Below are positions 25,204-40,283 of a stretch of DNA of 64,000 nucleotides, in pieces. Location of the stretch: positions 113,372,410-113,436,409 of the forward strand of contig CM063284.1 in assembly GCA_032173965.1 (NCBI GenBank). Reading direction: 5' to 3'. Position 1 is the first letter of the stretch. Every line of letters starts with the position of its first letter. The position numbers were made by a program, and so were the translations under genes. The stretch is from Sitta carolinensis. Taxonomy: Eukaryota > Chordata > Aves > Passeriformes > Sittidae. Below the pieces are notes generated by a model. The model worked only from the letters and a program-made list of their open reading frames with translations, was not told the origin of the DNA and did no database searches.

Positions 25204-28200
25204 ACAGAAATAACCAGTGCTCAAGAGCATACAATCAAAAGATTTCTCCGCTCCCTCACTGCTATTACAGGACAAAGCAGGCTTCCAAAACTGTTTTCAC
25301 CCCGAAGTGCAATTAGGGTATAGATGCAATGAAAAACTGCTAGGGTCAAGACATCAACACAGTTTGAGGAGACAGTGGTCATTTCTGCAGATGACAGGAA
25401 CATCCACAGTATCGCTCATTACAACTGATTTGGTGCAAGAGACATTAAACCACAGCCTTCAGGACTTAAGCAAATTTCAAATGATTGCAACTCAGAAAAA
25501 GCCTTTAAATGTCTGTGTATTAGCCAAGACCACGTAATCCCATTTCCATCTGATGTATATGACACTAATCATTGCTGGAGACATGTTTGGACCTAATCCA
25601 AGGTGTATTTCCTATATGCCAGCTCAATTTTACTTTTAGTTTTTCTGCTAAACCCCTCCAGGGTGCCCAGAAGCAGAGCAACTATTGCCAGCATTCATTT
25701 TAACTTGCATGCACCCTTGAGACTAAAATGCTCTCAAAGACACACAAAGAAGTGCATCATGTAAGGGTCAGGGATCCTTACCCCAAGGAAGAAATGTATC
25801 AAAATATATCCCACTTTTCATATTTTTAAGCACTGCAAAGGGAAAAGCAAATATTCAGGGAAAACAGAGAACAGATCAAAACTTTAAGAAGTTCATATGT
25901 GCTGTCTGAACTATACTTACTGACTTAATAATTTTTTCTGAACTTGGATAGAAAGGGCAAAGACCTCTAACCAACTTTTGAAGTTGGCTGTTTTGAAAGG
26001 CATTAGGATTTGAGAAGCCTGGGGAGATCCAAGACTGTCTTTTCCAAGCATTCCAGTACTATGGGTCAGCATCCCTTCATACACTTAAAAGTGTAATAAT
26101 TTTTTTCTTAATAATTAAATTTCAATCTTCCAATCTGAAATTAAAACATTTAGTCAAGCTAATTTTCCAGGTTTACAAATACCCGTAAAGCATTAAATTC
26201 CACAGTTCAGGGTTTTTTTTGTTTAAAGTAATCATAAGATTACAAGGGCTGGCAGTTCTCAGTTCTAATGACACTACAAATATTCAGCATACCAGCACTT
26301 CTTTCTTTTTTCCCTCTTCTCTGATCAAGCTGTGAAAAAAATGAAAAAACAGAGCAAAGTCCTGATATCAAATAAAAACCTACTATTTGATCTCCTGGAG
26401 CCAGACTTTCATCTCATGAATTGTTATAACATGGCCAAGAATTATACTCAGCTATTGTTCAACTAATCCAACATCCCCTTCATAGCAAACCCTTGGGATT
26501 CAGCATAAATCAGCACCCAGAACTATGAAAGGATTCTGGGGAAATCTCTAAGGCATCAACCCTGCTAGAAATAAGGAATGTGACTGAAGATAACAAAATA
26601 TAAGCAAGGCCTCACAATATTGTTCTTCCTAGAACTTTCCTTTATCATTCCAAATTAACCAGTTCACACAGTTTTAGGTTTTTTTCTCTTTTGCTCACCT
26701 TGTTCATCTTTCCCAGTTTCGTTGCTTCTTCTGAAGCTGCTGAAGCCTTATCTTCAAGTTTTTTCATACTTCCCAACTGCTAATGTATTTCACACATCTG
26801 TTTTCCCAGAGTAACAGATGTTACTGCTCAACAAAGACAACACTCTGTATGTTTAGGCTATTAAGTGCAGAAAAAGCATTCAGAGCTAGTTTCTGCTTTT
26901 TCTCAGTAGATGCTTCAAAAATATAGATTCTGCAAATAAAGTGCATTCCCAGTACATGTGCCCAGGGTTTACAAAGCAAACCCAACTGCAATGGACCTAG
27001 ATAATTCTTGTTGCTCAAGAGGGCAAAAAGCAGCATTTTTCTCATACATAAAAAACTAATGTTTTAGCCTTCAAGTGGCTATTAATTGCATGTAATTGAA
27101 TACACTACAATTGTTTGATTTGAGCAAGATAATAATGTATGATGTATTTATGCATAGTAATTGGATTAATGTGATTTTTCTCTATTTCTTCATGCTCTGG
27201 TTTTGGGCCTTACTGCTCACTAGCACAGCACAACATTTAGCAAAAGAAGTATCTCCAAACTGAAACAGGGACAATTTATTTCAACTGGTATCTGGTAACC
27301 CAATCAGAAGAGCCCAGAGATTATCATTCTGCTCATGGTTTTTATTTCCCATTATGACTGTTACTTTCATGGACTTTTGGGAATTCTGGGCAAATAGGCA
27401 GGACAAATTTTCAGTGCCCATGCCACAATGCACTGCACCGTGTGTATGTACCTGGTACCATGGGTTTGCCCTATGACACAGTGCAGGAGCTGCTTCCAAG
27501 ATTCCCTCAGCATAGAGTATCAGTAGGGGAGCCCAGAGACCCCCTGCTTTTTCTGGATATATCACTCTGTAGCCCACTCCAGATACATCCTGGCTGCTTC
27601 TGGGAACACACTGCACATGGAATAGAATAGTAAGAGACTAATGTATTAATATGGTCTAGAGACACAGGCTAGTTGTCTCTTAAGGCGAGATGTTAAAATA
27701 AAATAAACAATGGAAATGCAGCAAAATGCTCTATAAGATTGCCTTAGAACTAAATGTCTGTGATCCCATAATTTAATTATCTAATTTTCTTAGGACTTTG
27801 CTTTTTGCCATTAGAGCTTGCATGTATTTGGAAAAAATTAAATGTTTGCCCATTTGGGTTTGATCAGCAGTTATAATAAGAACTTCCTCAATTTCTGTAC
27901 TCGTTCTGTGGAAAAGATGTCACAGCACTCAACTGAAAATAAAAATATTTCTAGATGGTTACGGATGTTTTCCCTTTATAGAAACTTGCTGATTTTCTCA
28001 TTATCACATTTTGAAGGCTGCCAGCCTTTTCCTATAAGACATTTTGTAAATCTATTCCCCCTACTTATGTCATCTCTAACTCATTCTTGTAAGTATCCAC
28101 TTTTAAGAATATTATTCCAACTTTGCCCTCACTCTTCTCCTTCATTTACTGTAAGGGTTACTCCCATTTACATGCTAGTTTCTGCAGATCTACTGCAGCA

Positions 28201-31200
28201 GTATTTATTACCCATATTTGGGTAAAAAATTTTATATGCCTATCCCTCCCAGTTTCAAGAGGAAGAGATAAAAAGCCTGAGAAAAATACACAAAGATGAT
28301 CAAAATAAGACAAAGGTATCATTTTGGCAGAAGCTAACAGAGCTCCAAATACTTGATAATGTTATTTCAAACCAGCTTAGTGCAAGAACAGTTTACACAA
28401 GGCTTCAAAGTCAGATTGTAATTAACTAATTCATATTTACTTATGAGAACTATCATTATTCTAGGAGAGAAATATTTTGAACTATTAAACAGGGTCAATT
28501 ATTTTTATGACACGGCCAAAATCAAAATGTATATGTGTTGCACCTGCAGGTTACTTACTAACCTATATTTGAATTTATTGTATTTATGAAAAACCTAAAT
28601 GTCAGACAGTACATAAAAGTTCATTATGTCTTTCTCTGAAAAAAAGTCCTCACACTTGTAGCAGTGTAGAAGCTGCACCTTTCATGTGAAAATAATAACA
28701 AAATGGAAACAAAATACTGCCCCCTCATCTACAAACTCTCATTGCTCTCAGTGGAGCACAGCATAGATTTCCAATATAACAAAATACTGTATTAGCCAAA
28801 CGTTTCTATAGATATGGGTCAGGCCTGTACTATGAAGCACTTCACAGCTGGGATGCACTTGTCTCTAATGAGGTAAAACTACCAAAGCTGGAAGTTTTCT
28901 TACAGAGAGTTTACATGTTGTGATGACATTGCCTTGAACCTCAAATGTAGCAGCCTTTCTAGTTTGTGGGACTAGAGCTCTCATCTGGGAATGGAAACAT
29001 TAGCTACTGATGAAAATATTCACAGACTCTTTGTCATGCCATTTTTATGGAAGGAAATTCATCTATATCATGATCATGAACTGACGAGTAAACTAATCTT
29101 TGCTCCTCTGTATTAGTCATATTTTCCCTCATGTTCTTTGTAGCGCAAGTGGCACATGCGTATTTAATTTAATTCTGTATAAATATTCAACAGGGCCTTT
29201 ATCATATCACCTTGATAGCTCATTTGGCTTAATAGCAATTAGCCTTAGAGCCAGAAAAACAATCAGTTTTTTACACTTAATACGACAACATGCGACACAT
29301 CAGCACTCAGCCTTGCAGAAGTGTATTACCGATTTTAGAGTGACAAATCTTAACTCAGCACGTCTTAAGGAGCTGGCCAATGACAATCTGGATGTCTGCT
29401 TTTTTGTTCATTTTCAGTTACAGTATTCATTGATTTATTTGCAGATTTTACTCATTACTGTGCACCAGCATTATTCAACTAAGCATTCAAGCGATGATGA
29501 TGCACTTGAATTCTGCAGTTAGGAAGTGAGGTGATTAAATAAATTTAATGTGGTTAAATGGTTAATTGTGAAGTGTATAGAGTCTGAACATATTCTTTGT
29601 ATGACAGTGATCATTATTTAATATTCAGAACAGTCTTGTGACACAAGACAAACGAAATCTCTCTAACCCACCCTCAGAACAGTGCCTTCAGCTTTCTGAA
29701 GAGATTTGTGTTTCCAGATCACCAAAGACCTCTGAAAGTACAGAGAGAACTTGTCACTTTCATCTTCACCAACAACATATTTCTGCACATGTTTCTGCAA
29801 ATGGCAAATGCAATGTGAACTTTACATTTTTCACTTGCCATTGCAGGGCAGGCACTTTCAATACTTATAGCTACTGTATACTGTAGTTTTCTCAGGAAGT
29901 GATGGAGAGAATCTTCCCACCTATTCTGCTTCAAAGAAGTAGATTCAAAGAATCTTCTTTGGAGGATTCACCACCAAGTATTCTAGCCCCTGAAAATTCT
30001 ATAGCTAACAGGGATGGAAGGGGAGAGAGGCTTGACCATGCTGCTGTACTGACTGTGCATTGGAGCTCTGTGCACTATCTTGTAATCTCTGGCTCTACTC
30101 CTGCTTACCATTGCCAATATTACATCACTGCACTAGGACAGCCAGACCAGTTTCCAAGCTGCTTTTGAACTAGAGGACAACTGAGTTCATCTTTCCCACC
30201 TGTGCTATTTATATGTAGGATGTTCAGGAAGTGTGTGTTGCACACTGCTCTATTTCTGACCAAAACATATGCTTTCAAGGCAGCTTGCAATCACATACAG
30301 TGATAGGGGGAAAAAATTCTTACATAAGCTCCAGCATCACTTCCTGTAATACCAATTGAATTTGCCCTAAAAGCTAGTGATAGTGAGCTTAGAGGTATCA
30401 AAAGTGGGTTCAACAATCCAAGAAATGTGCCTGAGCAACATATTTCCAAGATTACCCATTCTGCTCCACAATGTCTTTCTTACGTGGGAAGATGCTCTAA
30501 CTGTTTAACTTCATCTCACTGGAATGTGTTTTGCAAATGTTTTAATAAGTTATGACCCTACTTGTCTATGCAATGCAGTTCCTCAAATACCTCAGCTATT
30601 CCTTTCAGCTGTTTAAGCTGCAAATTCCATAACGCCCATGATGTTTAGGAAAAAGGGAAATTTATATCTTGCTAAATAGGGCTGTTGCTACCCCAGTGAA
30701 AAATTCTCTGGATGGATTAATATGTGAAAAAACTTTTTTTTTTAAAGGCATATTTATTATCTTTCATGTGTTCGAGGAACCTCTCACACTGTTCTGGATG
30801 TTTTCTACCTCCCACAGCATGAATGTCACAGGAGATGTAGCCTGTTTGGAGATCTCGGCACATCTGGCATCTACAGCATCTGAAAAGATGCTCACAGAGG
30901 AGCAGCACACTACCTCCCACTCAACTGCTCCTTCCCAGCATTTGTAGGGTGCTCCACTAAGGCTCAAACCCCAAGGTGTGGGAAACTTTGACATTTACTG
31001 GCTGTTAAGAAGCCTGTCATCTGTGTTCAAATAAAACCTGAATATTACCTATACTATCAAAATAATTAGGCAATTGTTTTCTTAACAAAATCAAGCAGAG
31101 AAAAGATCAAAAGGCTAAATACAGCTTCAAATATAGTTAAGGGGAAGACAACCCAAACAATAAACCCAGCTTATCATGCTTGTCCTGTTTCAAGAAGACC

Positions 31201-34200
31201 AGCATGAAGAAACTGGTCATTTACCACATCTAATGGGACTTAGGGGGAATAATTTCCTGGGAGGTTTGTCAGTCCTGTGAGCACTGACACACAGAGACAT
31301 CTTTTGTCAGTACTCAATTTGGTCAACTCATCGTTTCTGGTTACTGCTTTTGAATATAGTAGAGACTAATTTTTTAAAAAATTCTAATTCCTAACATTTC
31401 TAAATAAATACTTCAGTATGATGTCTACACATTCAACACAATGAGAGCACCTTCAGCTATTTTCTCCCTGGCAATAGAACACTGAGCCAGGGCAGATCTG
31501 CCCTAGAGATAGTTTGAAATTCCCCCTCAGGACTGGCAGTCAGCTCTGGGATTTCTAGTCACAGAGCCGGAGACTGCACAAGCACCAAAGGAGCATGGGC
31601 AAAGACACACACAGCAGACACAGGAACTGGACCACACATCCCTCGTGAGAGTCAGGGAGTCTCTGCCCTTGGAAGAGCATCTGGTTAGAATAATCCTCTG
31701 GCTGGTAGACTTTTGTGAATGTACCTTAGAATTCCACAGACAGGGAAAAAATCCCCAAACAAACACAAAGCACCAACATCTTGCTCCTAGAGATCAACCT
31801 ATGCAAGCCAGTCAAAAGACAAGAATAAGACACAAAGACCTTCAGGAAGAGAAGATACTTTCCTGCCCAACATCGGGCAGCAGACACAGGATCACTCAGC
31901 CATTCTCTGAGTGCAACACACCCTCTAGGCCCTCTCTAAAGTATCCTGGGCCAGCAACCAGCCAAACTAAACCATGAGCTGCAAAATAAGCCATGTGCAT
32001 TGCGTTTAGAAGTCAGGCCCATTTTTCTTTTGTTCGTATTTTTAGAAGGTAGGATTAACCACTGGTATAAATACTTATGAATTAGTGGGAGCCTTGACAT
32101 CAAGACTGAGTGCCCTTGTGGAAGACAGACTCATGTTTTAAGCTATTTTTATTTAGGCAAGTTGAGTTCAGTTCCATCCTAATAGAGAAAAAATATAATG
32201 GCCTGTAGAATGCCAAACTAAGGACAAATTAAGAGACCTAATCAGTTTTCTGACTAAAACACTATAAAATTAAAAATACATAAATAAGAATGAAAATATT
32301 CATTAGAATAGTAGCAAGAAAATGTACCCCCTTGCTTTTCTGGCAGATGGAAGAATTACTCATGATGGCTGAAGACAGTTATTCTAAAGCCTTTCCTTAA
32401 CACTGTAGAAATAGATCCGGCCAAAGAAAAACTGTTATTTATATTTTTCATAATTTACTTTTTAACACAAGGACTTCTAATGAAATACTAAAAATAAATT
32501 CATATTTAACGATAATCGAGACACTTTGTCACTACAAAGATTACTCTAAGGACATAAATTCTAGATAATATTCACTGTTCAATGGCCGTTTTTCTGAAGG
32601 CACTTCATCTAATTATCTTGTAATGGAAGACAGCTCTAAAGGGTCAGCTCCCAAAATAGTTATCTAGATGTTTAAGATCATTGTAATGAACATACACTTA
32701 GTCTCACAACATAATGGCAAGAGATTTTTACATGACTTTTTTATTTTTCCCAAGAAAAATTATCATCAGCTTTTTCCCCCTTTTTTTTTTTCCTCTTTCA
32801 ATACCTTTCTTCAAGTGTCAAATGTGCAGGATGATTTTAAGAGTATATTTTGTGCAAATTTTAAATTCTTTTTCAGAGTTCAGATTAGATTTTTATTCCT
32901 TTAATTTTGAAAGAACAAACTTAAATTAGGTAAAACAGCTTTAATAAAATTCCAAAAGGCAGCCTTTCTCACCAAGAATATTTTTATTTTGGCACACCTA
33001 TTTCTTCATAATAGTTGTTGATTCCTTCACTATTTTACATACGTTGGGAAAGGCTGCTGCACCATTTTTCTGAACAAGTTGCATGATCTTGCAACATCTC
33101 CCATGGTGTGTTTAATATCCAAGACTGCTTGAGTTCTTGCAGAACACTCCATATCAGTTAACAGACAACCTTGTTCCATGGCATTACAGATGTTAGACCA
33201 GTCAAAGGTTCATCTCAGCAAGACTTTAATAGAAACCATTCTTATCAAAGATAAGGCTTCTCGTGAATAATGAAAAAATAAAAATCAAAGTCAATTTAAT
33301 CAGTTGTCTTTTGGCTCATATTTCCTGTCACAGATGACTTTTTCCTAATTTGGAAAACAATATTTCAAAGCAACAGCAGTTTTTTTATTAGTTTCATAAC
33401 TTGATGGGAATTTCCCACTATTGCAGTTGTGATATTCAGACCTATAAAGCATCAAAAAAAATTTTCTTATTTCACAGATGCCCATCCAGTTTTGACAGCT
33501 TTTCCAAAGAATAATCTCTACTCTTTTCTCCCACTAATAAAGAAACAGTTGTGTAAACTTATAAATTCCTACTATAGGCAAAAGAAGACAAAAAAACAAA
33601 TAAAAAAAGATAAATCTATGCCTCCGAAAAATTGACAAAAAAAAATTCCAAACTCTGACTTGTTATGATCAGTCTTCTAAATTCAGTTTATAGGTGATGT
33701 TTCGCTGTTGCCTGAAGTTGAGGGTCTTTCTTTAAATAGCACTGCTCTGCCGTCAGGAGTCATTACATTAATTTCATTTGGCATCACTGGGCCTCAAAGC
33801 AAGAGAGATGTTTTCCTTCAGTAGGACAGAAGATCTGGCATTTTTAATTCACTTTCTTGTCTTGAAGTAATTTAATCTTCTATTTGCCCTTCTCTGAAGA
33901 TAACCTCGTAAGAAAATGAAGGCATCTTATTTGTAAACACTGTTATCAGAAAGCACCACCTTTCTCTCTGCATCCATCATGCTACTGCCACAGTGTCAGC
34001 TGCTGGCATCTTAAAAAAACAAGTTTTGATTGATCCTTCTTTTTTTAATTTTTAACCACTGCATGTTTTCACACTTCAGTGTTAGATAAACTCCAGATGG
34101 GTAGGTTTCTAACAAGCAATTCCGGGTTTTCCTTTAAACAAATCAGAAAATGGCAAAAAATAACTTAAGGTTAAGATCTTTGAAGACTATGGAAATTTTC

Positions 34201-37200
34201 TTCCCCACAGTGCTTTGGGATGAGGAATCTCAAAGGAATCATGTATTTATGCCTGAGCTTCTCTGCAAAGCCCTGCACTTCATGCTCAAACTGTGACTCA
34301 TTGCAAACATTAGACTATCCTTTATCAGAAGTCCTTGTGATGTTTCTCTGTAGTAGGTAACATTGCACCAAAGCCCAAACAAGAGTAATGGTACAAGAAA
34401 TCAAGGGGCCAAGTGTAAGGCAAAGGACTGCTTTTCCCCCAAAACCAGTCAGCGTAACATTGATCTTACCTAAGCCACCAGCCTGGGGTTCCTTGCTTGT
34501 CCTGATCTTCATTTTTAACATGTACAGCAGAACCTTGAGCATTTTTTCAGGATCTCCAGCCAAAGCTGTAGTTGGAAACACTTCCCGAAACCTCTGAACA
34601 GTTCAGAGACTTCCATGTATTATTTTAATGTATCTTTATGTAACATGTGAGGGAATCTCATTCTGCTCTGGAAGTACAGCCCCATGCAGGATCAGATGTC
34701 CTTATTAACTACTCCATATATTTGAGTCTTAGGAACAGTGAGTATTATGGGAACTTTCTTCCATGCTAGAAAACCAGAGTCACTGGGAAAACAAGGACCT
34801 ATGAGAAAACTCAGTGAAGCACTGGGAACCTTCAGAAAACATCCCTCATCTTCAGCACAGCCTGCACTGAGCTGTGCTACAGCTGATATGTACGTGGCTG
34901 CTATGCCCAGGATGTCATCTTCCCATCCGTGTGGAAGCACACTGCAGCAGAGCGCCACTGGCTCACCCTGGGGTCCCAGTCACCACTGCCCTCACTTCCC
35001 TCCGCAGCCTGTACCCAGCCACCTTCCCCCAATTCTCCTTTTGGCCATGGCAAAAGGAATGAGAATTTCCTTCCTCCTCCAAAGTCAAAATATGTGAATT
35101 TCCAGGATCATTCTAGAATCTGTATCACATTGCTAATGTTCACCTCAAACCTGAATAGCATCATTTCCACTCTGGTATTTCTTAAAAGTTCTGCAGCTTT
35201 TCCAAGTAGCTAATGACACGAATAATCAATTTTCACTTTTACCCTGAAGATAAAAAAATTTTTTCTTGCCTCTTCATAGTTTTAATATCTTCCTGAAATG
35301 CAAGCAGACATTTTCTCCTTAAATTTTCCATCAAAGAGTCACTCAAAGTGTGAAGTCTTCAGGTCAGAAGCAAACCATCAGCAGATGACCTTAGCTGCCT
35401 GGCAGGCTGCTGCTTGTTTTCTTCTTTCACATTTCAGCATTTTGGGGTAGTGAGTGATACAATTTCTTCAAGGCAAAAAAAAAAAAAATCAATACATATT
35501 CTCTCAGAGAATCAAATAATAGAGATGAGAAATCAGGAGACAAGTTAAAAAAAAAAGAAAGCTAAGAAGATGGAAAAAAATTTTAAACTGGAAAATAGGA
35601 AAAAGATGCTGAGCAGCTGCTGACTTGTAAGGCCTGGTTTATATGAAACAGGGATCTGGAGAAGCAACTCAATTGAGACCCTTATTTCCACCTACCAAAA
35701 AGTGATACAGAGAAGTGATTGGAATTATGAGTAACAGCTCTTAAGAAGTGAAACTACAGTACAGAAAACAGTGTTACTTATTCTAAAAACATATCCTCTA
35801 AGTAAAGTAAAATATTGTTACTTATTCTTAGGAAAGTATGCTCTAGTCTGACAGTCAGCAAGTTACCATTATCTGTAGTTCACCCCTTGGGATTTGCTCC
35901 AAAATTCGTATTTCTCAAAAAGTTGTGGGTCTTGCTACTTCCAAAGCACAAAGACTGTGTAGACGCATGCTTCCCTTATAATTCTTTTTATACAACTTTT
36001 TAATTGGAATATATTTTCACTCACAATTCAAAATAAGAACTTGTGGAAAGAGAGGAAACAGAGACTAAACTAATTCCTTGCAGGAAATTGCTCTTTTTTT
36101 CTGTCCACCTTCAACCCATGCAACTTCTAAAAGCAGGCCTAGAGCAAGTTGGCCTAATGAAAGGACTAATCTCAAGTTAGACAGAAACAGACAAGGAGAA
36201 TTATCAGCTTGATATTGTCCATTCAAAATATCACAAAGTAACACAGCTATCCACACAGCAATGCTATTTTCATGCTACATAACCCATACAGAAACATATG
36301 TTAGAGACACGGCTCAGGCATATTGCCTTAGTCAAAGGATGAAGCACAGAAGGAAGTAAGCAAAGAATTACATTGAAGGGGTTTCCACATTTGTTCTCTA
36401 TTTTTACTGATCACCAAAACCAATCAGAAATTGTCTCAAACCCACAAAATAACTGTTCAACTATCCTGCATACATAATTTGAGATAATAGAGAATTTTAT
36501 TTTTTAAAATCTGGTTTTAAAATAAGAAAGCACCTAATTCTATATATTTAAAAATAAATTTAAACATTACTTTTGTCAAACAATTTCATAGGAATAATAG
36601 CATGCTCTTTTTTTGCTTTTCATTGAAGTAACCCACAGATTTTGTCTTATAAAAAGACTCCTCAATTCTTGGGACACATTTAAAATAGCAACTTACCACA
36701 ATTCATTTTATGCATTCAAAATTTAATAATAGACTTCCCCTGAGCTGGAATTCTTTTCTTTTTTTTTTTTTTTTCCCACATCTAGAAAGGTTTCAAATTA
36801 AAATAACTACTAAATCAACTCCTTCCACTTTCATGTGGAAGCATAATCACATGCTTATTTAAAAAGGAGTAACTAAGCATGCAGAAATGGAAGTGCTACT
36901 ATTGCTCTGATATTTATCTAGTAACTGTGTTCACAGACTCAAAAAAAATTTCTCGGAAAGAACTCAATGGAAGTTATGCAACATGATAGACACCATCCTG
37001 ACGAAACTATTCATCTATTTTAGGAAGCTAAAAATGTGGAGACTGTACCTTCTGGAGCTATGTTAAGGATATGGAAATGCCACAATCACAAGTCAATGGA
37101 ACTGAATATTTGTGATTGGGAAATGCCAAATCTCATAGCAAAGCTGACTGCATTTTTGAGGGGGTCATAAATCTCTACCTCTTGCAGCATCACACTTTGT

Positions 37201-40200
37201 ATAGAAGGGGGTGAGCTTTAAACAGTGTTCTGGGTTTACTTTCTTTCAGAATAACATGTGCAGAACTGCTTTACCAGTGGCCCTGCAGAGGACATGCTTC
37301 AGGGTTAAACTCCAAGACCAGTTTCAGATATTACTTTTAGATCCCCTGGGTCAAGGCTCTAAAACCTGTATACTAAAATGGTTTTTCCATCCGGGTACCA
37401 ATTCTTGGGATTAATGTTAGGAGGAAGCACAAGAAGCTTCTGGCATAGCTATTTCAGTCCCTTCCTCTTCCTGACGTGTTCCTCACCCCTACAGCCAGGT
37501 TCAGAACAGTCACAGCAGTCTGGAACAATGCAAGAAAAGACCTGCAGCAAATCAGCATCCTAAAGAACCTGCCTGTCATCCTGTGCTGCATGATCAGGCC
37601 ACTGTCAGCATCAGAGCTCTGATCTCACTGAGGTCCATTTCTCCTGAGCAACATCCAACATTCCTCCTTTGCACCACATTCACTGAACATGACATGGCCA
37701 TAAAGGAAAACAACATCCAGCCAATAGCAAAGCAACTCAGCTTCTGCAGAAATCCCCCAAGGAAAAAGAAATAAAATCCCACCAACCCAGAGAAATAACT
37801 AAATAAGTTAAATATAACAACTTTGGGGCAATGGAAACATGAAGGGCAGCTGAGAAGTATTTATGGAAGATGATCTAAATTTCGTGGCAAGCAGAAAACA
37901 AAAAGACACCAGAAAATATGGCTATCATAAACTCTTAAGGATATTCCTCTCTCACTGGTCAACATGCAAATTCCAGCAAATGATAAATGCAGTCATTAGC
38001 CTAACACAGCAGATTTGTAATTTTTCTCACCTCATCTTTTAAATCAAGTTTCCAAGAACATCTACTGGGCAATGACTGAACAACCCCTTCTTTAGATTCC
38101 CTTTCTATTTATATTAATTTATGCTTAGAAGTACAAGACAGACTTTACAGATTTATTTTCCTTACAATAAAAATAATACCTCCTAGTATAATTTTGATTC
38201 TCTACATCAATACTGAGGATGCTTGATCAAAAATTTCTATGGCTAGGAAAACAAATTACGCACTGAACACCTGAATAGGTCTATGATTTCATCCTCTACA
38301 GCTGTCATAGGAAGTAAGGAGGGAATAGACAATGCCATCTCTAAAATGTTGAATTTAGTCTCAAAATTTGATTGCCAGTGAAATTACAGAATTATCTAAG
38401 CTAGGCTGAGAGTCCATGACATCCCAAGACGTTCCAGCTGAATAAAGTATGGCTGTGTAGCCTGTTGTTTAAAACAAAAGATACAACAGATGTATCTACT
38501 TCAGTTGCTTGAGAAACAAAACCAATAAATAAGTCACTGTCTGATGGGCAAAGGAATACAACATAACGAGATGGTAAAAAGTTTAAAATACACTTATTTT
38601 TTCAATAGTTATAGAAAATTTTAAAAAATTTAACACCTCCTCTTCTCATGGTTTCTTAATGTATTCTTTAAAATACTTGGTTGTAAGAATGTTTTACAGG
38701 CAAGAGTGGTGCTACTCATGCCTACTGAACAGCTATTCCTCTGCACAGAAAGCATTGCAGTTTTGACAGTTAATTCTTGCAATTAAGGAGAAAAAACCCA
38801 ACCAAACCCCAAACACTAAGACCCCTTGGAGAAAGCTATTTCATCAATGTCCCAGCAGTTAGAAGTGAGGTGTCTTCCCTCAAGCAGAAGGCCCCTTTCA
38901 TGCCAGACTTCACTGCACCATCTCTGCTCACAGTAGCTTCCATGAACACCTATGGAACTTTTCAAGCTCCTAAGAGCTGAAATTTTCCAAAAAAGAACTT
39001 TGTACTACACACTCACCAACCAGCTCCAGCACATCAAAGCTTCTGTGCAACTATTTTTTGTCACCAGTGAATAGGTTAAATTACCTACGTGCAATGGAAA
39101 ATGTGATTCATCTACACAATGAGAGAAATACATTTGCTTCATTTAACCACACAGGGATACAGGGAACAGACTTGAGTTGTCAACAGGAAGTTCCTTTTTC
39201 TGAACTCACAGAAGAGCTGGGAAGGAGACAAGTGATACTAAAAAGACAGAAGAAGAAAGAATAAAATAGACAGTCCAAAGGCATCGTGGAAGAATCACGG
39301 CTCATCCTGTTTCCTGTGCAGTATTGGGCCGTAACTTAAATAAAATTTCTCAAGATGATTTCTAGGTGACTATATAGGAAGAAAAAGTCTGCAAGTTCAA
39401 GCTGACACTTGTAGCCTGGCAAAGAAATAATTTAGCAGATGGAGAAGTGCCATGATTTTTTTTTCTTCATTTTTTTGGAATACATTATGGAAGTCTAATA
39501 TAAAGTTGAAAAATGCAAAATATCTCTAGACAGAACCCAAAACCTATAAAAGTACATTGAAATTACCATTTTCAGGTAAACGATTGATTTTTTGGCATGT
39601 GTATTAGGTCTCAGTCAAAGAAAAACACTAAATATGTGAATTAAAACACACACCACATTACAACTATTACGACTGTGCGTCCTGTATTAATACGGAAAAC
39701 TTGTTTACAGAGTAAGAACTGATGCAGCACACAGTTTCTAGAGGTGCCTGAGAATCACGAGTGTCAAACAGGGCAGAGAAGCAAGGCTGCAAAATTTACT
39801 TGAAGTGTCACATGGCTTTGAATAAATTGCTTTACCTTCTTGCTTACATAATGGAGAGAGCAAAATGGTGAAAGCACATGATGTGAAGATTTAAAACTGC
39901 TATGGTCTGAAAGAGCAGCCCAAATATCTCAAATTGGTCATCCTGGTTGTCAGGCACCAAAAATAAGTAAATTATCTGGAGAAACTCAGGTCTTATGTAA
40001 GAGACACATAGCAAGCATTTTGCTCAGAAATTGCCACCATAAAAAGGACAAGAATGTAATCATATGTTCAAGGCAAGGTTTTAATACATAACAGAACAGA
40101 TGTGGAAGCACAAGCACAGGAAAAGAGCACCTAATTAGCTAATTGAAAAGCGCATCCTCGGGCGTACAAACTCAAAGTCTGACAAGCAGTCACAAGCTGA

Positions 40201-40283
40201 CATTTTTCAATTTTTTAGTGCTTAAAAACTGCCAAAATTGAAGCATATGCCATGATAGTATATACACACATACTGTAATCAAA
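25204..40283. other. Intergenic, no gene recognised
   Basis: No repeat families or exons that I can name. Two stretches (about 27060-27180 and 29040-29530) look unlike the surrounding decayed DNA, with dense homeodomain-type TAAT/ATTA motifs and no repeat signature; see findings. The open frame at 29100-29522 (140 codons) is not accepted as a gene. GC-richer patches at about 31480-31980 and 34780-35080 have several short overlapping frames but no domains. Confidence 0.6.

Noticed and set aside
29100..29522. 140-codon plus-strand open frame
   Set aside because: No recognisable domain, unusual composition for a gene, no promoter, splice or poly(A) context; better viewed as non-coding DNA with few stops.
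37594..37785. Minus-strand 63-codon frame with a hydrophobic stretch
   Set aside because: One possible membrane-like segment is not enough; no similarity recognised and no supporting signals.
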